A stretch of 64,000 nucleotides of DNA from NCBI GenBank assembly GCA_022419385.1, contig JAJUBI010000003.1:1488001-1552000 (forward strand), written 5' to 3'. Source of the DNA: Paraconiothyrium sp. Pb-2020. Its lineage: Eukaryota > Ascomycota > Dothideomycetes > Pleosporales > Didymosphaeriaceae. Shown here in pieces: positions 20,175 to 31,417 of the stretch; position 1 is the first letter of the stretch, and each line of letters opens with the position of its first letter. The position numbers and the translations under genes were made by a program. The notes beneath the pieces were generated by a model. That model saw only the letters and a list, made by a program, of their open reading frames with translations, was not told the origin of the DNA and ran no database searches.

Positions 20175-21177
20175 TTACGGTAAACAACTCAAAATTCCCT
20201 TCAGCTTCGCCAGCACAACCGCCTGATTTGCAGCCGTACTATCTCCTTTCGTGCTCGCATTCCCCACCGAAATGCAAACATAGCATCCACTCGTCCCCAC
20301 GACTTTAGATTCCGTCGGTAGTCTCGTAGATCCGCAAGTTGAGACGTCCGCCGCCGTGCCGCTGGACGCGCTGTTCACGCGACTAAGGACATACTTGAAA
20401 GATGAGGCGCTGGTGCAGGAGCCGGAGCCGGCGGAGGGGAAGTTCACGTTAAGGTAGACCCCGGTTGGTAAATATGGCGCGCCTGAAGCCAATATCGTCT
20501 TCGTGACAGTTGTAGATAAGGATGCGCTGTGTAGGTGAGTATAATTTCTTGCAATGAAGAGGATTAGGAGATGTACTAGATCGTCGAGTATGCCGGCACC
20601 GGAGTCGTCGTCCACGCCACTTGGCTCCCGCTACTTCCTGAGAACGCAATAGCGGGCACGCCGCCCGTCGAAGCAGCATAAGACGCCGCCCCCACCGTTC
20701 CGGAGATCAGTGTAGTGGAGCCAAGGTTTGACCCCACGTTGGGGCCTGCTACAACGATGGCCGGGTTCCCGGAGAAGAATTTTGGAGAGAGCGTGGAGAG
20801 ACCGTATTTTACAGAGGTCACGGGATAGGAGTTAACGTAGTTGAAGCGCGTGTTTGAGGAGTTGGTGCCCGTTGCGGGAGAACCGGCGGGGCAGCTGTTG
20901 AATTCGCATCCGGAGGAGCCTACAGTGGTTGGCGTGGAGTCGCTGGAGCCTGCTTCTTTTTAGTTTCTGCCGTGGTATCGACGAGAATAGGGATCATTAT
21001 CTTACCTGTTCCGCTCTCGTTTTCTGCCGGTGCCGATATAACGACCGAATTCCCGGAGGAGGTGAGAGCATTATAGAAGGTTCTAATGTTCAGCTCTGCC
21101 CAGCCGTCATCGTTAGATAGAAGAACATTGGCTGCTGAAGCGATGACGGGGTAGAGTAGCAAGTGAGAGAGATGCAT
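20175..21177 (-). CDS. Secreted SurE-type phosphatase / nucleotidase
   Basis: Three exons, 21177-21006, 20949-20577 and 20526-20175, give 298 residues. The signal peptide MHLSHLLLYPVIASAA runs directly into the SurE metal site NVLLSNDDGWAELNIR. Further SurE blocks are VVISAPAENESGTG, VVAGPNVGSNLGSTTLISGTV and AASYAASTGGVPAIAFSGS. SurE enzymes dephosphorylate nucleotides and other phosphomonoesters with a divalent metal. The fungal group with signal peptides is usually described as acid phosphatase-like and secreted or vacuolar. The Cys pairs (CEFNSCP, CYVCIS) fit an exported protein. Introns are 56 and 50 nt. Confidence 0.86.
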
Positions 21178-21898
21178 CTTGGACAGAACTGAAAGGTGGT
21201 GTTCTTTCGCAACGAGGGGGCCAGTTCAGCTACGACGGTCAACGATCTATATATCCTCTCCGCAACAAACCTTGCATTCACACTACACTATCGATGCGCC
21301 ATCCATGGATGAGCGTGGGATACCTGCCAGCCGTTAGTCCACGTGTGGATGGAGACCTTCCCGATGTGGCAGGAGGACAGTATACTTGAAGCATATAGAA
21401 CCCAATGAACGATATGTTTGACGCACGTTAAGATGGTAGTGTGCTCAACTTGGTAGCTATTGATCAAGTATATGATGAGTAGTGTAGAACAATTTGGTGT
21501 TGGAGCTCATTGTTGCCAGTGGGGTAGTCACATGGGGTACGTAATCCTCCCATGGTACGGCTTCGGGACCTGATGAGGTTAGCGTGGGCGAGCCTCGAAG
21601 CGCTTTCACAGCACACACGCACCGAGCAGAGGGTTGGCAAGGTGGATTTTCCTTCCTGTGGGTGAAATACACTATTCTATGTCGATTCATCGTATGAGCC
21701 ATTGAGATGTCTAAGGCCTGATATGAGCAGCGTAACCGTGGGTGTAGAACCACCAAATGAAATCATGTTCTTCCGATGCCCTCACTGTCCAATCCAATCC
21801 ATTTCGGTCTATCCAAACGCCGTCGCAATGCTCGTATACATTAAAAAAAGTAGTGCTAGCCCAAGGGTATATACGCCTCCCACTAGCCACAGAGTGAC
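21178..21898. other. Spacer between SurE promoter and SCY1 3' end
   Basis: About 720 bases between the start of the secreted phosphatase gene and the stop of the SCY1-like gene. It must hold the phosphatase promoter. No coding or repeated element was recognised. Confidence 0.45.
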
Positions 21899-24504
21899 TC
21901 ACCACGCATCACCCCAGCCCTCATCCTCCTCTTCATTTTTGTGCAACTCCGGCGTCTTAACCTCCTTCGGCTGCGCGACAACAACTCTCTTCACGTTCGG
22001 TGCACCCGCTGTCCTGGCCACGACAGGCTTCTTAGTAGCCGTTCCTGACTTCGCCAGCCCCTTCGGCAATACCTTGGTGACCGTCTTCTTCGACTGATTT
22101 TGGGCTGCGAGCCAGCCCGCGAAATCTGGTTCACCCTTGTCGTCAAAATTTGCAGGTGTTGCATTGACATTCGGTGCACCCCACGGATCATCTTCCTCCT
22201 CCTGCTTCTTGCTTGCGCTGCTACTGATGCCAAACGCATCGTCATCTCCAAAGCCACCCCAGTCGCCATCAAAGTCCTCCGTCTCATCATTGAATGCCTC
22301 GACTGGATCTGGAATTGCTGTTGTTGGAATCGACGCGGCGGACTTGGTGAGCGTCATGCCGGGCCTCGATGAGGGGGTAAGTGTAGGCTTGCTTGCGGTA
22401 GGAACAGCGGGCGGGGGTACAGATTGCGACCGCTGATCAGCACTGCCATTCGAAGCAGCGCCAGCTTGCATCTGGCCGCTCGCAGCTGCGATCTTGTTCG
22501 TGAACGAGGATATGGCCCAGCCGGTCCATGTGCTGTCATTTGCAGGGGTGCCCATGCGGGCCGCCGCATTACCACCGCTTGCAATCGAGGGGGGTGGGAG
22601 AACGGTATCGGGCATTGTAGCAGTGTATTTTCGGATGCGGGTTATGTATATATCGACTGTTTTCTGAGCTTGGTCACGGATCATCTTCTCTTTGTCCACG
22701 AGGGACGGGCACATGACGGGAAGTAGTTTTGAGGAACAATCTTCTTCGCTGAAAAGGTCAGCGGTTGCGGAGAGAGCCATTAAAGCGGCATTACGGGCGT
22801 GTACGAAAGGGTCTCGGAGTGAACGTGCGAAGGCAGCTGAGAGGACTTTGGCTCGGTTCTGTGTAATATTAGCTTGTATGAGAGGACTACAATAAGTTGG
22901 ATGTACATTTGCGCCAAGATTTCGTGCGATCTTTCCGAGACAGATAGTTGTGTTCGTGCGGATACCAGCTTGTTCATCATTTGCGGTTTTGGCCAAATGT
23001 CTCAACAATTCGCCATTGACAACGCGGTCTGATAGCTTCGGGACAATGACTAGAACGGCCTTAACAGTCTCTTCTCGTACAACAGGCGCAATATCGGTGA
23101 AACCAGTGACCTACGAGCACGTTAGCGATGATTAGCTGGACAATGAACACAGTCACGAACCATTTGCGGGAAGATCTGATTATTGACAACCTTTTGCGGC
23201 AGATGATCGATCATCAGAGGCAGATTATTCAGCAGGCATACGCGCATCGCGCGGTCAGGGTTCGCGAACAAACGCACAACGACAGGTGTGATTTGCGTTT
23301 CGTACTCTTCGTCAGATAGCTTAGCGCCTATCTGCATGACGGTGCCAAAGACTTTTGCGCCACCACCTCCAAATTCTACAGACTTCAGCAGTTCAGGTAG
23401 AACTTTCATCTTGAAGAAGTCAGCCGGAAAGTCATCAGCGACTTCGTCGAGTTTGCTATGCCTACGTCAGCATAGAGTCATGATCAGGCAACGTCGTGTA
23501 CGGTCCGTACCCAAGGACTTCATTTCTCTCGTCTTCAGACTTGAGACCTATGTTTTCAATATCTTCGGTCACTTGAATTAGTGGTGTCTGGAAGAATCCG
23601 CCTATCCGTTTTCCCTGGTCGAGGAATTGTCCAACGCTCATTCTCGACTTTGGATTAGCGTTGAGTAAGCGTTTGTAGGATTGTTGTATGCTTGGAGGTA
23701 TACTCTTCATCTGCCCTAGCTGATCACTTCCTTGAAAGCTGCCATTGAATACTTCGAAGATGAGAGTTCCAAAGTTATACGAATCGACCGCATGCGTGGG
23801 GTTCTGCTTTATAACCTCCCAGCCACCTTTCGATACCTCTGGAGGCATGTATCGGTGTGCATCCGGAATAACGCTTCCATACCTAGGCAATACGGAATCG
23901 TCCTCTTTCACCGAGCTTAGGGCGTCGAATCCTCCAAGCTTCCACTCGCCGCTTTCGCTGAAGAATATGGACGCTGGCCGTATGCAACCATGGATCGATG
24001 TAGCTTCCGTATTAACAAACTTCAAGGTCTTTGCGACGTTATGTAACCCCCATTTTATCGTCTCCTCGGTAAGGCTCTTGCGCTTGACGTGCCAGCTGAG
24101 CGGACTGAGTCTCTCGGTCGCAATGTAGATGTATGAGTCTGTCTGCGTATCCTTAGCCCCGATCTCCTAAGATGTACCAAGTCAATTCTACCTCTACCGT
24201 ATCCAAGACCTTCACAACGCCCGGGTGGCGCAGGGTGCGTAGCTTGCGGAGCGCATTGCGAGCGAGGGGTAACCGAGACTTGTTCACCGTCGCGTCGAAA
24301 GAGAATATACTGCACTTAGACCCATCTTCCTGATATATTGTTAGCCGCAAATTTAGTCGTGTAAGACAGTCTGGGCCATACTCGCTTTGTGCCGTTGTAC
24401 AAAGTCCAGATAGAGTCGTCAATGTCTACACGGTCGCCGAACGTGTACCCGAACGCAGGGCCCTTGGAAATGGCCGATGCCACGGCAGACTTCAAAAAGT
24501 CCAT
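21899..24504 (-). CDS. CEX1: SCY1-family pseudokinase (Cex1/SCYL1-like)
   Basis: Six exons, 24504-24382, 24329-24192, 24142-23511, 23461-23161, 23110-22907 and 22858-21899, give 785 residues, close to yeast Cex1. These proteins bind COPI and aminoacylated tRNA and act in Golgi-ER traffic and tRNA export. The kinase fold is present but inactive: the HRD position reads HGCIRP and the DFG position reads GGFD. HEAT repeats follow (FFKMKVLPELLKSVEFGGGG, MRVCLLNNLPLMIDHLPQKV, TTICLGKIARNLGAN). The tail is low-complexity with WG-rich motifs and ends EEDEGWGDAW, like the COPI-binding tails of the family. The exon 3 acceptor ACGCAG restores DTVETDSYIYIATER. Confidence 0.9.
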
Positions 24505-25125
24505 GGCTCCGAAATAGAAGAGAGGCTGTACGGACAGAAGGCCAAGAACGATGTTGCGGATTATTCTCAAACCCACTGGCGCCTGTCTCCGTGAGGCCAC
24601 GCTCTGCACTTTCTATTTTGGGCCACGCGGGGCAAGCTCCAAGCTCCCGTAGCCCGTCGCATACGCGCGACTATCGCGTCTTCTTTCAACCACCCGTCGC
24701 CACTTGTCCACCGTTACAGCGTCTGCGTGTTGGCCACCTGGGCAGCGGCCTCGTCACGTTATGTCTGTGTATGATACTTGAGATGCCAAGATAATCTCTG
24801 CGGCGACATGTAACACTAGAACCGACCAAGTGCTGGCGCGTTCCATATTTTTGTTCCTGGCACGCTGATTACACAAAAGGTACGTAAAGCTTGCATTCTA
24901 CCACAACCTCCCAGTATATATGATGCTCCTTCTGGTAAAAGGTCAAATCGTACTGATGGTTTCGCAAGAAGCCTCAGCATAGCGATGTGCTGTACAATCA
25001 ACAAGATTCAGAGTCTACTGAAACGATGCACTTAACCTCTCCGATTCGCAAATACTTAAGGGGCTTGCTGATTTGCAATAGTAGAAACGCGTTGGGTCTT
25101 GCACCTTTGCATAGCAATTGTAAGT
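24505..25125. other. Spacer SCY1 promoter / Hv1 3' end
   Basis: About 620 bases. The part near 24505 is the SCY1 promoter. No gene or RNA feature is supported. Confidence 0.45.
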
Positions 25126-25863
25126 CTACTGAAGATAACTTGTTTCCCTCACAATGAAAGGGTCTTGTGCTTGCACTGCAGGCCTTTGGAGACGAAGCTC
25201 CTCTCTTAACTCTCTGTTCTCCCTCTCGATCAATTCAAGCCGTTGCTCTAGATCTGACATCTGAGCCTCTGCACCAACTCTGATTTCGTCGACAATCTTC
25301 ACCACGCGCAGCAAACGCAAGACTACAATGAGGGATGCTATTTCCTCCTCGACGCCCTGCAAACTGACTTCGAAGATGAAAGATATGACTATAATAGTAG
25401 CGTCGAAGATGTGAAACTTGGACTTGAAGTACCTGGAGAGTGGTGGTTAGCGTTGGTGACAGTGGCACGCAGATGTTGGTGGGCGGCTCACGCAGTTTTG
25501 AATGCCCATATCGAAGCGAGCAACTCGACCATGAAGAGCGCGGAGAACACTAGACTGACGTGTTTGAGTGCCTCCAATGCGGTGTCTGCTTCGGGTGTCT
25601 TGCGATCACATGTTTCAAGGTTTATCACGATGTCTACAGTATAGTATGAGCTTGCGGTTGTTCACAACTCGACGATTCGGTTTGCGCGTACCAGCAAACA
25701 TGCATCCTACATCAAGAGCTACAAGCAGCAAAACTGAATAGTGAAATGTCCTCGTGGAAAAAAAGTGGAGGAGTTTGGCACGCAGACCCGACACACGATT
25801 GTCAGAATCACTGGAGGGCTCGTGCAACAGCTCGTGCGGCCGTAGCAATGGCGAGGAAGACAT
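25126..25863 (-). CDS. HV1: Voltage-gated proton channel, Hv1 family
   Basis: Three exons, 25863-25692, 25633-25492 and 25432-25126, give 206 residues. The joined protein is a bare four-helix voltage sensor with no pore domain, followed by a coiled coil, the Hv1 layout. S1 (SVLLLVALDVGCMFADIVIN) carries Asp51, at the position of the Hv1 selectivity Asp. S2 (LVFSALFMVELLASIWAF) has Glu94. S3 (FHIFDATIIVISFIFEVSL) has Asp115. S4 (LIVVLRLLRVVKIVDEI) shows the three-residue spacing with Arg144, Arg147 and Lys150. The C-terminal helix (MSDLEQRLELIERENRELRE) should dimerise the protein. It would conduct protons across the plasma membrane on depolarisation. It is divergent from the PABPN1-like gene. 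Confidence 0.88.
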
Positions 25864-26317
25864 GATCGAGTCAAAGTAGGCTCTATCAAGAAAGTGTCGA
25901 CCCCATACACGTTACCTGGAGACCACCGGCATGAACATGTAAAGGAGGGACGATGCAGGAAAACGTTGGGCACTCCGCAGGGCTCCGGCGGTTTGCTGCA
26001 GCCTCGCCGTGCCTGGGTTTGTGGAGCAAAGCTTACATAAACGCCGCACGGCCCAGGGAAGCTTGCATCATTTACTTTCTGAGTCTCTTAACCCTACGTA
26101 GGTACCATTCCTTTCAGGCGACACATTAAGTTGGACTTTCCAAGATCATAAATTGCGACGCGACTGAAGCCAGCAGCGCGTCATTGAACCCACTGCAAGC
26201 TACATCGCTCATTTCTATTACTAACCTCAAACTACCAGCCTCGTAGGCCGCGCCAATTGCCTGGTGCTGCTTTCACTTCTGACTTCAGCGCAGGCACCTT
26301 CACCCTCGTTTGCGGAG
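25864..26317. promoter_or_regulatory. Bidirectional promoter Hv1 / PAB2
   Basis: About 450 bases between divergent starts of the proton channel and the RRM protein. No factor site is claimed. Confidence 0.45.
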
Positions 26318-27409
26318 ATGTCCGACCGCGAACATGATATACCTCGCGAGGAAGATGAGCGCCGCTATGACGATGATCGTCTCGAGGACCGACTAAATGA
26401 CCGCGTTGACGACCGCGTTGACGACCGCGTTGACGACCGCACCGACAGAGCGCCCGAGGGTGAGCAAAACGACGAGGTATGGAGCCATGCCACAAAGCTC
26501 CCTCCCAGAAGGATGGCGGCTATCACTCTTCTTCAACCCACACAATGCGACTGCGACACCTTTATCGTTGAGTCAGACTAACAAGCACCAGGAAATTGAT
26601 GCGATGAAGCGCCGAGTTCTCGAGATGGAGGAAGAAGCCGCGAAATTGCGCCAAATGCAACAGAGTTCCGACATGGAACGTCACGACCTGCGCGAAAACA
26701 GAGAAGACGTCGATGCACGAAGCGTCTTCGTGGGAAATGTTGATTACGAGGCATCGCCCGAGGAGATACAGGCGCACTTCCAAGAGTGTGGCAGCATCAA
26801 TCGCGTTACCATTCTACTGGACAAGTTCACGGGGCATCCTAAAGGGTCAGTCTTCCCATTCCAAGAGGTGGCTTTTCCTTGATCGTGCGAACGTCCAGTG
26901 CGCAAGCCAGGCAGGCGCACAAGCGGTGCACACGTTCAGCTAACCCTGACTCACTCATAATCTACATCACTATTCTGCGTCGCTGGGATCTTTTCGCTAC
27001 CTGGCAAGAGTTTGGCGGAAAGATTCGGACAAACGCTAATGAGCGTATGCAGGTATGCGTATGTGGAGTTCACTGAACCCAATCTCGTCGAGCAGGCGCT
27101 CGTCCTCAATGACAGCATATTCCGCGGCCGCAACCTCAAGGTACGTCAGAAAACCACTCCCTTTCAGGAATTCAATCGTCTGGCGAACAAGGACTAAAGC
27201 TTCATTAGGTTGTACCAAAGCGCACCAACCTACCCGGCATGTCTCGGGGACGTGGCGGTCGTGGAGGAGGTGGGCGCGGCGGAGGAGGCTACGGCGGCCG
27301 CGGCTCTCCCTATGGCGGACGCGGCGGTGGCGGCGGTTACGGTCCTCCTCGAGGTGGCGGCTACCGGGGTGGATACCGCCCTAGGGCATCCGGATACCGT
27401 CCCTACTAG
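26318..27409 (+). CDS. PAB2: PABPN1/Pab2-like nuclear poly(A)-binding protein
   Basis: Four exons, 26318-26476, 26592-26845, 27053-27140 and 27209-27409, give 233 residues. The order is an acidic N-terminus with DDRV repeats, a coiled-coil helix (EIDAMKRRVLEMEEEAAKLR), one RRM at about 96-171 (SVFVGNVDYEASPEEIQAHF; GYAYVEFTEP) and a Gly/Arg-rich tail (GMSRGRGGRGGGGRGG) that suits arginine methylation. This is the layout of PABPN1 and fission yeast Pab2, which bind nuclear poly(A) and link polyadenylation to the exosome. Introns 1 and 2 (115 and 207 nt) are longer than most here. Exon 2 could start six bases earlier (AAG acceptor), adding His-Gln. Confidence 0.88.
26399..26440 (+). repeat. 12-bp coding tandem repeat in PAB2 exon 1
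   Basis: The unit GACCGCGTTGAC is present three times in a row plus a half unit, with no mismatch. It encodes the repeated DRVD segment in the acidic N-terminus. The perfect identity suggests recent slippage and possible length variation between strains. Confidence 0.9.
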
Positions 27410-28046
27410 ACATCGACGCTGAACAGGGCCATCGCATGTATCGATATCTATTTTGTCAAGGGCACCGGAGTGTAAAGGCGAGTGGTCAGATTGATTTGGG
27501 GATCTTCACGGAGCCGGTACTACTGAACGGTTATGGGCGTGTATCATATCAGCAAAAACACTGTTCCAATGGTGTTTCTGCTTCGGCATGTATTTTCGGT
27601 TGGAGAGTAGACATTGTTTCACACCGATTGTTATCACACGGGCGAAACTAGGATTGGAGATTTTGAGGGCTTAGGCTCTGGAGGCATGTCTTAATTTCTG
27701 TACGGACATCACTTATCAACTCGGCGCATCAAAGTATTGTGTGTGTGTGGGGGGGGGTCTATTATGTGGAAATATAGGCCGTGATATATGCAAATTGGTA
27801 TCACTGCTTCCTCCGATGATCGGCGGAGAAGGCATCTTGTGAAACCGCCATATGTTGCCGCCATGAAACGCCAAACCCTATCTCCTGGCGCCATGCCATG
27901 AGTCCGTATCGCCGTGTAGATCGTGCAAGAGAATCGAAAAACCACCAATCATCAAACTTGCTCCTTCATCACCCATAAAATTTCCTTCTCTTCTCATGCA
28001 CCCCGAACAATGAGCGCCGAGGCACTGCCCACCCCCAAGCGACCGA
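27410..28046. other. Convergent 3' spacer PAB2/UBC9 with GT/G tract
   Basis: About 640 bases between two convergent genes. Around 27739-27757 a short GT repeat runs into a run of about nine G, a simple-sequence tract prone to length change. No gene is supported. Confidence 0.5.
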
Positions 28047-28625
28047 CTACGGCGCAGGATTCTCCTTGACAATCGTCCGGATCTTCTTCTCATACGCGAC
28101 CTTGTCCTTCTTGAACAGATTGAACGCATCGGCCTGCGCGGGCGACTCAGGATTCGGCTCGTCAAGCAGCGACTGAATACCCAGCAGGATCTCCTTGATA
28201 GTGATCGCAGGCTTCCAGCCTTCCTCCTCGTTTAAAATCGACAGGCAGACGGTGCCGGAAGGGTAAACGTTGGGGTGGAAAAGCGGGGGTGTGAACTTGC
28301 ACTTTGGCGGCTTCGTGGGGTACTCTGTCGCAGAGGTGGTTAGCTGGGATCTTTGCAAGCAATATGGGGGCATATACCGTCGGGAAATGTTACTTCAAGC
28401 TTGAACAGACCGCCCTCCCATATTGTTTTCTCTTTGCCGGGTACGCCTACTTCCCATTTCTTGAGGTCCATCATGCCTTGTGAGTTGCGCACGGGTTTGG
28501 CGAAGAAGCCAAACGGATGGTCGCGTCGCCACTGCTTCCTGGGTCGCTGTCAATACCGCGCCTTGGATCAGCTCGTCTAGTACCGCTTACCTCTCCTCAG
28601 AGAGCCTGTTCATGCACAGCGACAT
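28047..28625 (-). CDS. UBC9: SUMO-conjugating enzyme E2 Ubc9
   Basis: Three exons, 28625-28591, 28538-28378 and 28324-28047, give 157 residues, the exact length of yeast Ubc9. Ubc9 takes SUMO from the E1 and attaches it to lysines of target proteins, mostly in the nucleus. The catalytic Cys is residue 92 in HPNVYPSGTVCLSIL. Family features are the N-terminal SUMO/E1-binding helix MSLCMNRLSEERKQWRRDHP, the KWEVGVPGKEKTIWEGG strand region and the C-terminal helix AYEKKIRTIVKENPAP. Exon 1 is only 35 nt. Confidence 0.96.
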
Positions 28626-29034
28626 CTTCGCAAGGCCGCGCGCAGCACTAAACTATCCGTAAAGCGATTATCTAGATGCGAATCGCGCTCGCACAGACTT
28701 TTATAGGTGATTGAGCAGGTGGGTTGAAACACAAGTCGCGGTGGCGCGGTGGGCGTAAAATCTATCATACAGCGAGCGTGTTGAAGGTGAGAGGCGGCGA
28801 AACGCGCGCAACAAAAGTCAGAGGGAAGCTGTCGTCGAGACGCACGTGACGATCGGTTTCGCGCCACAAGTGGCTAGAACGCCGATCGCTGCTGCCCTGC
28901 CGCGGGCAAGCGCCTGCCCCACTAAAGGGCAGCCCCGCATAATGGCCGAGGTTTGGCGCGAAGATGTATGCGACTCAGAAGCAAATAACATCCACATTTA
29001 TTCACATTTGCTCGTTGTGTACGCACATTCCAAG
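28626..29034. promoter_or_regulatory. Bidirectional promoter UBC9 / PEX19
   Basis: About 410 bases between divergent starts. No specific motif is claimed. Confidence 0.5.
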
Positions 29035-30119
29035 ATGGCGGAAGCACCGCAGGAAAAAAGCGACGCGGGAAAGGCAGAAGAAGCACCCAAGGCTCCGCAG
29101 CAGGTAAAACATGATATCGCATCTGATCCCGAGGAAGACGACCTCTCAGACTTGGACGGTTTGTCGCACGACGTCACCCAATACTCAACCTTCTGACGGA
29201 GATGCCAGATGTCTTAGATGAATTCTCAAATGTCAACCTCAAAAGCAACTCCAAAGTCCCCTCCGCGCCAGCGCCAGCTCCAGCATCATCCGGCCCTGGT
29301 AGGCCAGAAGCCCCCGCGCTCGACCCCGCGGAAGCTCTAGTAGAAGATCAAGATGAGTTCGAGAAGGAACTACAGAAGCAGATGGAGCAGCTACTTGGTC
29401 AGGAGGGTTTTCCAAAGGAGTTTCAGGAACTAATGAAAGAGATGGGGAACGTGGTGGGTGAGGACCCCCTGGTGGCAAGCGCAGGAGTACCAGGCGCAGC
29501 AGCATCTGGCGCAGGCTCCAGCAAAGCCGAGGGTGACTCTGAGGCGAAAGGGGAGCAGACGTTCCAGGAGTCAATACGTAAAACGATGGATCGCATGCGC
29601 GAATCTGGAGATGCTGCGGGCGCCGCTGCAGCCAAATCCTCTGATGATGATATCCTTGCGCAGATGCTGAAGGAGATGGAGTCGGGCAATCTGGGTGGCG
29701 AAGGTGGTGAAGAGGACTTCAGCAAGATTTTGATGGGAATGATGGAGCAACTGACAAATAAGGAGATCCTGTATGAGCCGATGAAGGAGCTGAATGACAA
29801 GTTCCCGGATTGGATGGAGAAGAACAAGGGCAAGGTAGACGCAGCCGACTGGAAGCGGTACGAAGAGCAGCAAACATTGGTGAAAGAGATCACGGACAGG
29901 TTTGAGAGGAATGGTTACTCGGACGAGAATGCGGCAGATCGAGAATATATTGTCGAAAGGATGCAGAAGGTAAATTGATGGCAACGAACATTTGTTATAT
30001 CGTTCGCTGACATCAAGCAGATGCAAGCAGCTGGCTCACCACCGCCCGATCTTGTCGGCGATATGAATGCGGCGCAAGAAGCTTTCTCAGAAATGGACCA
30101 AGGCTGCCCTACACAGTGA
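29035..30119 (+). CDS. PEX19: Peroxin Pex19, membrane-protein import receptor
   Basis: Three exons, 29035-29158, 29209-29969 and 30021-30119, give 327 residues. Pex19 is the cytosolic chaperone that delivers peroxisomal membrane proteins to Pex3. The acidic N-terminus (DPEEDDLSDLDDVLDEF) is the Pex3-binding region, and the helical C-terminal domain (ILYEPMKELNDKFPDWMEKN, DRFERNGYSDENAADREYIV) binds membrane-protein signals. The protein ends GCPTQ, so the last four residues CPTQ form a CaaX box for farnesylation, as expected for Pex19. The last exon is needed to supply it. Introns are 50 and 51 nt. Confidence 0.94.
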
Positions 30120-30280
30120 AAGCTCATTGACAAGGTTCTCTGCCCTTCATGATACCCATCAAATATACATGCAATAAACTTCCAACTGTATCTCTCGTCA
30201 AAACGAATTTGATGACTATCATCATTCGTGACAAATTCTTATTACCACATGACGCAGAAAGCTCCCGTGCTCGCCTCTTC

Positions 30281-30984
30281 TTAGCTCATGTCCATCGCGT
30301 CTGCGTCAGGGAAGTTCTCGAAGTTCGCGCTCGCAGCGTCGTGAGACTGCTTCTTTCTGTGTTGCTGCGATGCGGACGTCGACGTGTACTCCATGAAAAG
30401 TTGATCGTAGTCCTCGTCATCGCTGCCATAGTGCTGGGATGCGTCCCGTTCTTCTTCCATCGAGGCGATCAACTCTTGCATCTCGCGCTCTTCTTGCGCG
30501 AGAACATAGTCCGCTTCCTCGAGCTCCTGATCCGGCAGCGATGATGAAGGATCTTCGATCTCTTCGTCGATCAGATCGTCGTAGATCTGTGGAGCCTGGC
30601 GCGCCTTCTCGGCCTCCCAACGCTTCTGCTCTGAAATGTGATCTAGACGTTGAATCTATGGATAGTCAGTGGATGCGCGTACTGTTTCCCCTTGGTTACG
30701 CGTACCTGATCGCCCCTCGCATCCCACTTCTTATCGTCGCGACCCTTCTGCACCCGCTTGAAGAACATGTCGCGTCGTCGCTTTGTCGCCGCATCACGCG
30801 TCTGGATGATTGGATTCGGCTTATACGCACGCTGTGGCACCAAGGGTTTCTTTTCGTCCTGCGCCGGAAGAGGCATGCTGAATTGGAAAGGGCGCGGGAC
30901 CGCATTCAAGGAGCGCTCGGACAGTGGCGAAGGCCGCAGCGGCATGTACAGATATTGAGGATAGAAGGTGCTGGTGGCAAGCAT
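30281..30984 (-). CDS. Unidentified acidic/charged protein
   Basis: Two exons, 30984-30706 and 30655-30281, give 217 residues from the ATG at 30984; a second ATG 13 codons on (MPLRPSPLSERSL) is also possible. The N-terminal third is Pro-rich and basic. A conserved-looking charged block follows (PNPIIQTRDAATKRRRDMFF, KRVQKGRDDKKWDARGDQIQ), then a Glu-rich helical region (DQELEEADYVLAQEEREMQE) and an acidic tail with SDDEDYDQLFMEY. There is no membrane segment or catalytic motif. The intron has donor GTACGC and acceptor ATAG and keeps phase. It looks like a nuclear protein with a protein-interaction role; I do not recognise the family. Confidence 0.68.
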
Positions 30985-31417
30985 GATGGCCGTGTGTGTT
31001 CGCGGCAAGTGCGTATTAACGAAATGTGTGGAGGGTGCGCCGGTGTTGCGATTGTGTGGTGTGGATGCGGTTGGGGAAAGGTGTAGTCGCGCTTCATTGA
31101 CGCGAAACGCGGTCGCGCTTTCTTATCGATAGTCATATTATGTAATCGATACCATAACGTCATACAATCTCGGGCTAATAGCAGCGGATGAAGTAAACAA
31201 CGTCCGAATCTTCAATGTTAGTTATAGGCCTTGCTTCACGGATCACAACTGCATTCGGCCTTGAAACCATAGCATGCGGCTGCCCTCAGGGGTATGCCTT
31301 TTTCTCTCGTTCTACCAGTGTATGACGAGGGTAGGTTTATGCATACTTACTGCGCGCATCCGCCTCGCTCGCATGAGTGATACTATTTTCCAGGCTGTGA
31401 CCGATCGCTATGCCCAT
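30985..31417. other. Spacer, no feature seen
   Basis: About 430 bases between the unidentified charged-protein gene and the stop of the LPMO gene. It should contain the former's promoter. Nothing else was recognised. Confidence 0.45.

Noticed and set aside
30985..31008. Extension of the unidentified charged protein to 31008
   Set aside because: The codon there is TTG, not ATG; the first real ATG is at 30984.
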